Both the position numbers and the translations under genes were made by a program. Shown here piece by piece: positions 1-12,200 of a DNA stretch of 64,000 nt. The DNA lies in assembly GCF_037975245.1 (NCBI RefSeq), contig NC_092582.1:16828577-16892576 (forward strand), in the 5' to 3' direction. The notes beneath the pieces were generated by a model. The model was given only the letters and a program-made list of their open reading frames with translations, did not search any database and was not told where the DNA came from. The stretch is from Apostichopus japonicus. Its lineage: Eukaryota; Echinodermata; Holothuroidea; Aspidochirotida; Stichopodidae. Within the stretch, counting starts at the first letter, position 1. Each line of letters opens with the position of its first letter.

Positions 1-109
1 CAGTCAAAAGAAAAAAGAACAAATAACTAAGTAATGAATTTTTCCCTGGACGATAAATTTTAAACAGTTCTTTGATTTCTTCACTGTCTTCTTCAATTTT
101 TTATTGCAG

Positions 110-239
110 CATTGCTTGTTTGGCTGCCCTTGAGAGACATGGAGAGTGCCTGGCATTGGTTAACAAGAGATTAGAATTGGAGCGCTCTAATCCTGATCTA
201 TACATCATGCGAGCTAGGCTCCATCTTCTTTTCAGAAAT
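110..239 (+). CDS. TTC16: TTC16-like exon (TPR)
   Basis: The acceptor is a T-rich tract ending TTGCAG at 109; the donor is GTAAGT at 240. It starts with one base completing a codon and ends in phase 0. It encodes a TPR helix pair (CLAALERHGECLALVNKRLE, then DLYIMRARLHLLFRN). The exons upstream are not in the window. Confidence 0.75.
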
Positions 240-3200
240 GTAAGTACTATGGTCTAGATCTGGGGTGGGCAACCTACGGCCCTCAGGCTACATGTGGCCC
301 ACCAGTAATTTTTTTGCGGCCCGTGAGATGTCTCCAGAAAATGAATCAATCTATTTTACATCATCACAAAAAACGAGCTAGCTTCTTAGAATTTATCGGC
401 ACTAATGATGCTGTCAGGTAGGCCTATTATCCCCATTAATTATCAACTGTTCTGTATTGACATTAGGTTTTTGTGAATACAGATTTAGTACACACACCTA
501 TTGCTTGTAAGTCCTGGGAATCAAAGATTTGAAATCAACAGCAGGTCGTTGGTTAGGTGGGGCTGTAAATCAATATAGATTTCTTTATTCCGTATTCCTG
601 TAATCCAAAGATTATTCAACGCAGAAGAAATGTTGAGTCGATTCGTGGTTTATTAGCTTTGATATCTGGTAACTATCTGGTAATCTGTTAATCTGCTAAA
701 CTGTTAATCTGTCAGTCTGGTAACTAAATAAATAAAAACGAAACATACGTTTGTAATTAAACAATCAGGAAATCGATTAATGAATAAGTCAATTATTGAA
801 GAATAAATACATAAATCCAAATCATACAGAATAAATAATCATGTATGCAACAAATATACAACGTTATATCAATAAAAACACAACTTACATAAAATCTTTG
901 GTTTAACACTGGAAAATACTTCTTGCTTCAATACGTTCTTGATATCGACTGAACTCAAATTACGGTAAATGAACGTAAAGACAGAACCAACGAAAACAAC
1001 AAATTTCAAACATACTCACGCACACTCGCACAAACACGCACACGCGCAGTAGCACTGCAACTTACATGACGCACACTTCGTAACAATACACAAACAACAC
1101 ATCGTGTGAGCGCGTTTACACTCCCCCCTGTTAAATCATATGGATTTTACACACATTTACAACCAATCAAACAATTTAGTACACTGAGACAAAGTAATAT
1201 ATATTCAAAGAAAAATCAACAATGAGACTAATCAGACATTCTCTTTACAATACACAATTTCGTAATCGGTCTTTTGAGTATTTTATTACGAACCTTAACC
1301 TCAACGCTTCTTACTTTCCCATCGCTACTCTTGAAAACTGTAATGATTCTAGCTAAAGGCCATTTTCCGCGTGGAATTGTTTCGTCGGTGAGGAGAACTA
1401 TGTCCCCAATGACAACATTTTCTTTCGGAAAATTCCACTTATGGCGTTTTTGGAGGAGAGGCAGATATTCTTTCCGCCATCTACTCCAAAACAAGGAAGT
1501 AAGGTACTGTACTTGAAGCCACCTTTTACGGCCGTAAGAGACTCCTGCGTCAACTGGGGTGTCAGGCCCATGTCTCATCAAAAGCAGGTGGTTGGGAGTA
1601 AGAGGCTCCTCATCTTTTGGATCTGAGGAGAAGTCAGTGAGAGGTCTTGAGTTGAGAATAGATTCAACTTCAGCTAGCACAGTAGTAAGAACCTCATCAG
1701 TGACCGTTTGCTGCCTCAGGACGCCTCTTAGAATCCTTCTAACCGACCTTATAAGCCTTTCCCATGCTCCTCCGAAATGGCTGGCTGTAGGAGGGTTAAA
1801 GTGCCACTCACAACCTTTACTATGAAAAAAGGCTTCTACATCATCTTTATTCATAGCTTTAAAGGCATTTCTCAACTCTTTCTCGCCAGCTTGGAAATTA
1901 GAGCCGTTGTCGCTAAAAATCTTAACTGGCTGACCTCTTCTTGCTACAAAACGTCTGAAAGCATTAAGGAAGGAATCAGCATCCAGAGATTCACAAACTT
2001 CCAAATGAACAGCTCTGGAGGACAAGCAAGTAAAAATGCAACCAAACCTCTTTACGGTCGAGCGACCTCTTTTCGCTTCGAATGGCCCAAAATAGTCCAC
2101 GCCGACAAAACTAAAAAGAGGTTTGTCAGAGGAGACTCTCTCCGAAGGCAATGCGGCCATTATCTGACAAGAAGGCCGTGCAAGGATCTTACGACAAATA
2201 ACGCACTTACTTACTACACTCTTCACTGCTGTTCGACCATTCAGTAGCCAAAACTTTTGCCGAATGGCACTTAACGTCCTGGCCAAACCACCATGACCTA
2301 CCGACTCATGATAATATCTAATAATGAGTGTGACTACTGCTCCCCTAGGGGGCAAGATAATTGGGTGCTTAACGTCATTTCCCAAATCAGCATTGGCGAG
2401 ACGACCCCCCGCTTTAAGTACATTTCCAAGAAGAATGGGATTGAGTTTAAATAATCGCTGGTCACGCTGCCAGGATTTAAACGCCGATTTTTGGACCCAC
2501 GAAATTATGGTAGTTTCACTCGCTTCGATTTCTGATACAGACAGATTTATGCCACTTGCTGCCAATGAACCTCTACACTTATTAACAAAGCGAAAGACCC
2601 AAGCTAACACCTTGACTAACTTGGTCCACGATGAAAACCTGGAGATTAAGTGCTCAGAAAAATTATCATTAACTAAAGTAGTTACATTAAGAAAAACAGA
2701 CTTTCCTATTTCTGTGTCTCCAGACAAATCAATATCATCATGTTTCAGTGAAGGCCATGCGCTTTCTTTCTTCGAAAGGAAACTTGGGCCGGAGAGCCCC
2801 GTTCCTAAATCATACGTACCCCTCGAGCCATCATCGGCTGGGTTTTCTTTGGAGCCTACATGTCTCCATTGATTTGGAGAGGACAAATCATGAATCTTGG
2901 ACACTCGGTTCGCAACGAAGGTTTTAAACCGCTTATCCTCGTTGCGAATGTACCCAAGGACAATCATTGAGTCCGTCCAAAATATAACATCATCGAGATC
3001 AAACCTAATCTCTTGTTTGATCGACGTGTACAACGTCACTGCAAGAACCGCGCCCATTAACTCGAGCCTAGGAATAGACACGGGCTTCATTGGGCTGACT
3101 TTAGCCTTTCCTTGAATGAATGAGCAGCTTGCTTCACTGTCAGCACCTATCACGCGGAGATATGCCACTGCAGCATATCCTCTCTGAGATGCGTCACAAA

Positions 3201-6200
3201 ACACGTGAAGCTGGACGCGCTGTGCGTTACCTAACTGTAGCCAACGAGGGATCTGTATAGATGAAAGAAGAGGAACATTTTGAAGCCACTTCTTCCATGT
3301 CACAAGTTCTTCGTCCGTCAAGGGTTTGTCCCAATCAGACCCTTTGCGACAAATATCCTGTAAGAGGCACCGAGCAATGACAACAAAGGGAGCAGCAAAA
3401 CCCAATGGGTCAAAGATCGAGCTTGATATTGACAATAACCCTCGCCTTGTAAAGGGTTTGTCGGGCAACGACACGTTGAATAGGAAATTGTCATTTTCGG
3501 CATTCCAACTCACTCCCAGTGTTCGCTCAGTTGGAAGAGTCTCCAGGCTATTACGTAAATTTGGAGCTCTTTCGGACACTGGGATGCTTTGGAGAACGGC
3601 ACGATCGTTACTAACCCACTTCGTGAGTCTAAAGCCGCCCTTACTTAAAATACTTCTAAGGCGTTCCACAACTTCTGTTGCAACAGTTGGATCATCAACT
3701 GAAGCCAGAAGATCGTCTACATAGAAGTTGTTCCTTATGAACTGAATGGCTTTCTTACCTACAATGTCCTGATTATGTAACTCGTTGTCCCTGGCCGTGC
3801 GCTGTAACGCATAGCCGGCGCAAGCTGGACTTGACGTGGCACCAAAGAGATGCACCGTCATTCTATATTCAAGCGGTTCACTTTCTAGATTACCGCCAGG
3901 CCACCACAAGAACCTGAAGACATCGCGGTCTTCGCTTATCACCTGCACTTGGTGAAACATTGCCTCTACGTCAGCAACTAGTGCAATTCGCTGCTGCCTA
4001 AATCTGTGGAGAACACCCACGAGACTGTTTATCGTGTCTGGGCCCTTCAATAAACACGAGTTTAATGAAGTATCCCTCCACTTCGCTGCACAATCATAGA
4101 CTACTCTGACCTTGTCTTTGTGGGGATGAACAACTGGATGGTGAGGCAGATACCAAACATTACCAGCCTTACCTTCACCTTGAACCCGTTCGGCATAACC
4201 TTTCGCAATGTAACCTTCTACGGTTTCTGTATACTTTTGACGCATTACATTGTCTCTTATTAGCTTACGTTTTATGTGTCTTAGACGTGATTCAGCTAAC
4301 GGTTTATTGGAAGGCAAGAAATGGTTATTGTCCTTCCACAGAAGTCCTATCTGGTAGTGACCTTCACTAGTAAGTGAGGCAGTAGATTCTAATATACCTT
4401 TGGCTCTCTTGTCTTGGACAGAATCACCTTCACCAATACTCGCATCGTCTACAGACCAAGAACTTTTAAGTAAACTTAAGATCTCTCCATTCGAGCAACA
4501 AGATATACGATGGATGTTCTTTCTATCGCTACGACCACTGAAACCTGTAGGACCCATAACAGACCAACCAAGGGGTGTCTTTACTCCATACGGATCCCCC
4601 ATTCCACCACGCCTCTCATCCATAACCCAAAATGCTTCGGGAACATCCGCCCCTATTAGTAGCTCAAGGTTGTATCTTGAGATATCCCCCCAGGGAATAA
4701 GTTTCAAATGTTGCCACCGGTTGAGGTCACGAGCAGAGGGGACACTATCATCACTATTGGGTAGTTTTGGAACAGAAAGAGCAGTTATTGACAAATCGTT
4801 ACTTTCATTCTCCCCTTTAACGCTAATATCAAATGTTGAACCGATCTTAGGTTCGACTCCGTTAACCGTCGAAGACGTGTAAGACGTCGGTTTTCCCTTA
4901 ACACCTAACTTCTTCCTTAGGGATTCTGAACACAGAGTAGTGTCTGACCCACTGTCCAAAATAGCCAGGGTATGCACCCGATTACCATTGTTACCGGTCA
5001 CTGTAACCGGCAGAATTCTCAAGAAAACGTTACTACCACAAACAGCAGTGTTTGACATAACAGAGATATTCTCTTGATTGGGTGGAGGATGAAGTAGATC
5101 ATTGTGTTTGTTAGACTGACAGAACGTGCAAACGGTATCCCTTCTACATTTAGCCACCGAATGACCAGGAAATAGACACCTAAAACACAACCTCTTTGTC
5201 CTAACAATGTCTAGCCTCTGGTTGTAACTCATGTTGCAGAACGACTCACAGTCAAAAATCCTATGATCATCATCACAGGCAAAACACTTAAGAGATCTAC
5301 CTTTCATAAAATTAGATTTCACGCGAGGTTTCTCGTCACTCACTACGCTACTCGACTTGCCTATATTCCTACCAAACATGTTAGACGAAATTTCAGCTTG
5401 ACCTGTCAGATACGATAGAAGGTCATTAAATTCTGGTTCTCTACTCTCATGTATCTTTTGGGCGACATTTGCCCACCCAGTTTGAAGATAAACAGGTAAC
5501 AAACTGTGAATCTTAAGAAGGTTACTTGTTGAATTTAGGTCATTTACATACCCCATCTGAGTTAAGGTAACGTAACACCTCTGCATTTCGGATATGAGTT
5601 TCCACAAGCTTTCTCCGTCATTAGCCTTCATCGATTTGCGACTAACCAATTTACTCATCAAAGAATTCAGAATCAGATGCGGTTGACCAAATTGACGTTT
5701 CAAAATTGCCTTCGCGCTTTCGTAACCTTCGTCACCTAGAAGCGCGCAACTTTCGATGCAGAAACGCGCTTTACCTTTACATAGCTGCAGCAAATACTGC
5801 AAACGCGCGGCATCACCGCTCAATTTACTTGCCACGTTAACTTCGAAATTGGTTATGAAGTACCAATAATCTGTGGGGTCTCCATTAAACTCAAATAACT
5901 CAGCCTTCGGTAACTCTAATGCCAATTTGAGTTCGTTAAACCCGAATACATAGTTGGAATCACAACTAGAACTATACCTATTTGAACTTAAATGTGGAAG
6001 ACCTTCACCATTCTTCATGTCTACGTTACTATTATTACCATCGGTAATATCATTAACTTCCTTAGAGCTAACACAATGACTAACGTTACTATTCTTAGTA
6101 AAAATACCGTTATCATCATTGTCGGTTAACCTCTTTTCCTCGTCGCCTTCGGGAGCTTCTGAGATCCTCTCGGGCCCTTTTCTGCTTAGGTCTACATACC

Positions 6201-9200
6201 TCTCGACTTCGATCTTTACGGCGATGAACTTGCTGACTACGTCCGCCATCCATTCTTCTTCCAAAATAAACTTATCTTCTTCCAAAAGCTTTTCAATCAC
6301 AGCTTGATGGGCCTCTTCTATTGCTTCTAAATTTTTATTCGCTTTCTCTAAGAGTTCCTTCACAGAGTCTATTCCTGCGTCCTCTCTAATGAGGGTAGAA
6401 ATAGAATTAATCGCTCTAGTCAAGGTCCCCTTCTTATTCCTGCGCCGTATTAACAGCGTCTTCATCGTAAGGGCCTCGTCTGTTGACATCTTCAATTATA
6501 GATTTTATTTACTGTAAATCAATATAGATTTCTTTATTCCGTATTCCTGTAATCCAAAGATTATTCAACGCAGAAGAAATGTTGAGTCGATTCGTGGTTT
6601 ATTAGCTTTGATATCTGGTAACTATCTGGTAATCTGTTAATCTGCTAAACTGTTAATCTGTCAGTCTGGTAACTAAATAAATAAAAACGAAACATACGTT
6701 TGTAATTAAACAATCAGGAAATCGATTAATGAATAAGTCAATTATTGAAGAATAAATACATAAATCCAAATCATACAGAATAAATAATCATGTATGCAAC
6801 AAATATACAACGTTATATCAATAAAAACACAACTTACATAAAATCTTTGGTTTAACACTGGAAAATACTTCTTGCTTCAATACGTTCTTGATATCGACTG
6901 AACTCAAATTACGGTAAATGAACGTAAAGACAGAACCAACGAAAACAACAAATTTCAAACATACTCACGCACGCACGCACACTCGCACAAAAACGCACAC
7001 GCGCAGTAGCACTGCAACTTACATGACGCACACTTCGTAACAATACACAAACAACACATCGTGTGAGCGCGTTTACAGGGGCCCAGTCAATATTTCACTC
7101 CTTATATCTAGCCCATTCATTCAAGAGGTTGCCAATCCCTGGTCTAGATAGATATACAAAAAAAAAGTACACTTGTAGTATGTATGCATCACCATATATA
7201 TGTCGATTTATCATCTTTAAACTCATACCGCTTCAAATTGTCCAAATTGGTAAATTTTCTCACCAAATTCTTTTATTTTACTTTTTTTGGCAGACTAGTC
7301 TGAGTTACTACGATTTGAAGGATGCTTTAACTTTAGATCCCGAACAACCGGAAGCTCAGAAAATTCTCCAAGATTTAGAGAAGAGGGCCCAGGATAACAG
7401 AGATTTTGCCGTCCGACTTCAACTTCAAGGAAAATTTAAAGAAGCTATGCAGAAGATAACTCTTGCCATCGAGATGAATCCCTCAGTGGCTGAATTTCAT
7501 CTTCTTCGGTGAGTAATTCTGGGATCGTCGGTCGTTTTGTGAGTTATCCTTTTTTGTAACTATCTTAATTACAGTAGCCATTTATCTTTGGTTGGAAAAA
7601 AGTGTGACACTACATCCTGAAGGAGCGGTGTGTGTAAGGGGAGTATTGCAAATTTGTTACTGTTAGTACTTGTTGTGACTATGGGAACATTATGCGACCA
7701 TCAATCATGTTTTGTGATCAAAACGAAACAGGATAACGTTAATACGGTATCGTGAGGTTTTGATTGGCATGTCAAATCATTCCTGATATAAAATTTGGAA
7801 AAATTTAAAGTAAGAATGTTGCCACAACATTTTTGCCTTAACCTTCCTTTGTATATAAATACGAAAGTTGCAAATTTCAATGTATTTCACCAGTTTTCTT
7901 ATTAACAGAATTGAGAATGAAAATAAAGATGGTGCACCAACATGTTAACATTTAAAAAATACAAACTTTTAAGGGTTGCTCTGTCATCTTTCTCTACCAG
8001 GGGTGCAATTCACCGTCGTTTGCACGACTTCAACGCAGCGATCGACGACTTCCTCCTCTCGTTGGATAAGACCGATCACGACGAAAGCGACAACGTGTAC
8101 ATGGACACACAGAGGCAGCTCCTGCTGACCTACAACGACTTTGCTGTTGATTGCTTCCTCGGCGGCCATTTTGACGAAGCCATTCTTCTGTTAAACAAAG
8201 CGATAAAGGGAGAGAAACGTGAGAGAGGTCTCTACGTGAATCGAGGCGGTAAGTTCACGCCACTTTCAGGCTTTGTGAATGGGAAAGAATAATGCCCTTT
8301 TTGTTTTCAGACTACATGATGGTTTTGTAATAAATTTGCACTCAAAAGTATCTACATTAGATGGAATGTCATATTACAATATAAATTATTGTTTCCCTTT
8401 GAAGGTTTTAAAAGCCTAATATTTCCACAGCATGCACAAGAGTGGATTGGACATTTTTTTTCTCTCTTTCTTTTCAAAAAGTATTTAATGATCTCTCAAA
8501 TTTCTGCTGCATCAGTCTTGCCTTGGTTTGATAATAATAATAATAATAATAAATAAGTTCTTAACATAGCGCCAAATACCAAAAGGCCTCTAGGCGCTTT
8601 ACAAAACCTAAAAAAAATAGAAACAAAAAGACAGAGATATCAAAAGGAATAAAAAGTCTAGAAAACACAAAAACGAAAATTAAACAGTATGAAAAATATG
8701 AACACAAAAATCTTAAAACACGAGAAGACTATAAAACAGACCAAAACCTATAAAATAAGCATGATAAGCATTTCATCAAGGATTGTTATATCTTGTTTTT
8801 GGGATACCTGTGTGTGTTAGGGGGGTAGAGTGGGAAAGCATTTTCAGTGTGTCAGAAGAGGAGTTGGGGAGGGGTGCTGACAGATTGCAGGAAGATGGCT
8901 ACTCTTCTGTGTCTGTACAATCTGGTCATTTTACCTCTGATACGTAATTCATTAAGTCTGTCGTTGTTTGATAACCCTATTACCCTTACATTTCCTTCAC
9001 GTACAGATTGTTTCTTCCGTCTCGGTGAGTTACACTTTTCACTGGCTGATTACCATCAAGCCTTGGAGATCGATCCCCACGATTCGTTGGCCAGAGGACG
9101 CATCGCAGCGATTCACAGCGAGTTTGGCTCCGTCGACTACGAGGAGCACAGCTACCAGGATGCAGAGGCGAGATTCACGGTGGCCATCCAACACAACCCT

Positions 9201-12200
9201 CGAAACAGCCAGTATTACCTCAGTCGGGCAAAAGTCCGCTTCATGCTCGAGGTAACTTAACGGTAGTCCGTTGATTGTATTCATTTCAGGTCTGATTCAA
9301 GTACAGCACAAAACCAAAGAAAGGGGACGCACTGAAGTTAGAAACAGGCCTCTTTAATAAACATAGGTGTCTTAAATTTGCAGACACAAAGTTTGACATC
9401 TGTTAAAACAGATAAAACAAAACAAAAATCGAAAAGGTTTGAAATAAAGATTTGAAATAAAGTTGAAGATACAAGCATATTAAGCACAAAAAAAAAATTA
9501 GTGTTGTAAATTTGCAGCACAAAATTTCGGCTTGAAGGGGGTCTCAAAAAGAACCATGGAGCTCTCTCTGTTAAAACAGATGTTATACAAGAACAAAAAA
9601 AAGGATATGAAATAAATGATGAAGATTCTTAAATGAAAATGAAGATACTTAATGAAAGGAGAAACAGGTCTTTTTAATATACATAGGTGTCTTAAATTTG
9701 CAGACAAAAATGTTGACATCTGTTAAACAGATGCAAAACAAAAAGGTTTGAAATTAACATGAAGATACAAACATTTCTTGAAACAACAAAAAAGTAGTTT
9801 TGTAAATTTACAACACAAAATTTGGCATGAAGGGGGTCTCAAAAAGATTCATGATGAGCTTTCTCTGTTAAAACAGATGTTAAACAAGAACACAAATAAA
9901 AGAGATATGAAATAAATGATGAATATACTAACATGTCAAGGACCACAACCAAAGGAGTTATTTTGAAGTTTTCATATATAAGAAATGAAGAGGAAAATGT
10001 ATTTTTATATAAAATTGCGAAGAAAAAACCTTCATAACTCTTGAATATTTTTTTGAAAGGGTAGCTGTACATTTGCATGTTTCCAAAGTACACCAACTTT
10101 CACTTATGAAAACAGGTACAAGCTAACATGAAATATCTCTTCCACCATTAAGCCAGTCAATTAACCTTCTATGAAGTGATTAGTAAAAGTTTGTTCCCTG
10201 CACCGACCTAGTGTGTTTACTTTGCAACATTGGCAAGTTATTCAGAACCACTTGTTAACAAGTGTCTCCGCTATTTCGACTATGTGGTTTTGGGTTCCAC
10301 TGTGCAGCTAGCATGCCAAAAGTTCTCTCCAATATTGTTGTTGTGCCTCTGGGGTTCTGGGGGTGGGGGGAGGGTCTAGGCACTTGTCCCATCTGCTGAT
10401 TGGATTATTCAGCATGGGATGCAGCTTGGTTACCCAGCATCAAGGGCGTAGGAACCGGGGGGCTGGGGGGGGGCGCTTTTTCATTTCCAAATCAGAAAAA
10501 AATCTCATTTGGAGCACCAAATTGCATCTAAGGCCAGGTGAAAATGCAAAATTATTTACAAAATCGTGGAGTGGGTGTTGAAGTGTGCTATATTGCACCA
10601 AATTGCATCTGGGGCCACCTGGAAATGCAAAAAAAATCCAAAGGGGAGGGGACACCCCCTCCCCTTAGACCCCTCCCCCAGGCCGGCCATCAGTCTTCAG
10701 CCCCCCCACTCAAAAGTACCTTCCTACGCCACTGCCCAGCATGCGATGAACTAGGTCCTATAACTATAACCCTATCAAAGAAATGGTTGATATGCAACTC
10801 CACATGATGGTTGGAGAGCTCATGATATGAAATTTTAATTTTGTTACCCAATTTCTTGGAACTGTTTATATTTTTCAGAATCATTCCGGTGCTAGACAGG
10901 ATATCCTAATTTCCTTACACTTGAATCCGAACAACGATGCCATCCATTCGTTACTTGCGAGACTCTTCCCGGGTAAATCTGTCGCTGACGTCCTGAGAAG
11001 CAGGGCAGCACGAGAAGCCAAACATGTTTTGGATCATGCGGTGGTTACCGCCTCACCAGTCAAATTACCCGCTATATCCCGGTAAATTTATCGTACCTAA
11101 AAACTTATCAGTATGCTAATATATATGTAGTATTGCTGTAGATACATAGTGTAATTATAGATACATAGTGTAATTATAGATAGTGTTATTATAGATACAT
11201 AGTATTATTATAGATACATGGTGTTATTATAGATACATAGTGTTATTATAGAAACAGTGTTATTATAGATACATATTATAATTATAGAAACATAGTATTA
11301 TAGATACACAGTGTTATTATACATACATAGTATTATTATACATACATAGTGTTTTAGATACATAGTGTTATTATAGATACATAGTATTATTAGATACATA
11401 GTGTTATTATAAATAGTGTGATTATAGTTACATAGTATTATGTGTTATTATAGATACATCTATAGTATTACCAGGGAGTTGTTCCATAACAACTCCCTGG
11501 TAATACTATAGATACATAGTAGTATTATAGATACATAGTAGTATTAAAGATACATAGTGTTTTATAGATACATAGAATTATTATAGATACATACTGTTAT
11601 TAAAGATACATAGTGGTATTATAGATACATAGTAGTATTAACGATACATAGTGTTTTTATAGATACACAGAATTATTGTTATTATTATGATTGTGTTATT
11701 ATTAATATTATATTGTTAATAATAATAACTACAATAATTATTTATTATTATTCCATTAGACTGGCTGGTAGTGGACTTCTTCAGAGCCTGGATCTTTTCA
11801 CGGATCCTTCAAAGGTTACGGAGGGAGAAGGTTCACCCTTTGTTCTCTTTATGAATGAAGATGACTTTAATAAGGTGCTAGCCAGAAGAAAGAAAATGGT
11901 AAGATAAAAATACAGAACTCATTTTACTTCTTACATCCATTGTTTGTTACATACTTCATACCTTTCATCATTTTCTTGTTACAATGTTATTCTTATATCA
12001 TTTAGTTGTTACATTCTTACTTATAACATCCTCTTCCTGATAAATCCTGTACTTGTTACATCCTTTACTTGTTACATCTATGACTTGTTACATCCTTTAC
12101 TCTTGACATCCTTAACTTGTTACTTCCTTCACTCACTGCATGCCTTACTTGACACAGCCTCTACTTGTTACATCCCTTACTTATTACATCCTTTACTTGT

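Larger units (their letters stand above)
564..7077 (-). mobile_element. Complete BEL/Pao LTR retrotransposon
   Basis: Two near-identical LTRs (TG...CA) enclose one gag-pol ORF on the minus strand. A 5-bp target duplication GGGGC is present on both sides (559-563 and 7078-7082). A purine tract AGGGGGGAG (minus strand, 1121-1129) abuts the 3' LTR and fits a polypurine tract. By eye the LTRs differ by one substitution and one 8-bp CA/CG-repeat indel, so the insertion is young. It lies inside a hAT element in a TTC16 intron, antisense to the gene. Confidence 0.95.
260..7141. mobile_element. Non-autonomous hAT-like element, split by the BEL/Pao insertion
   Basis: The ends are imperfect inverted repeats: CTGGGGTGGGCAACC at the left, and CAGGGATTGGCAACC read inward from the right. 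Both sides are flanked by the same 8-bp duplication GTCTAGAT (252-259 and 7142-7149), the hallmark of hAT transposition. Without the BEL element and one copy of its duplication it is about 363 bp. It has no coding capacity. Confidence 0.8.

Noticed and set aside
1274-4882. Plus-strand ORFs opposite the retrotransposon
   Set aside because: They are antisense shadows of the intact BEL/Pao gag-pol.
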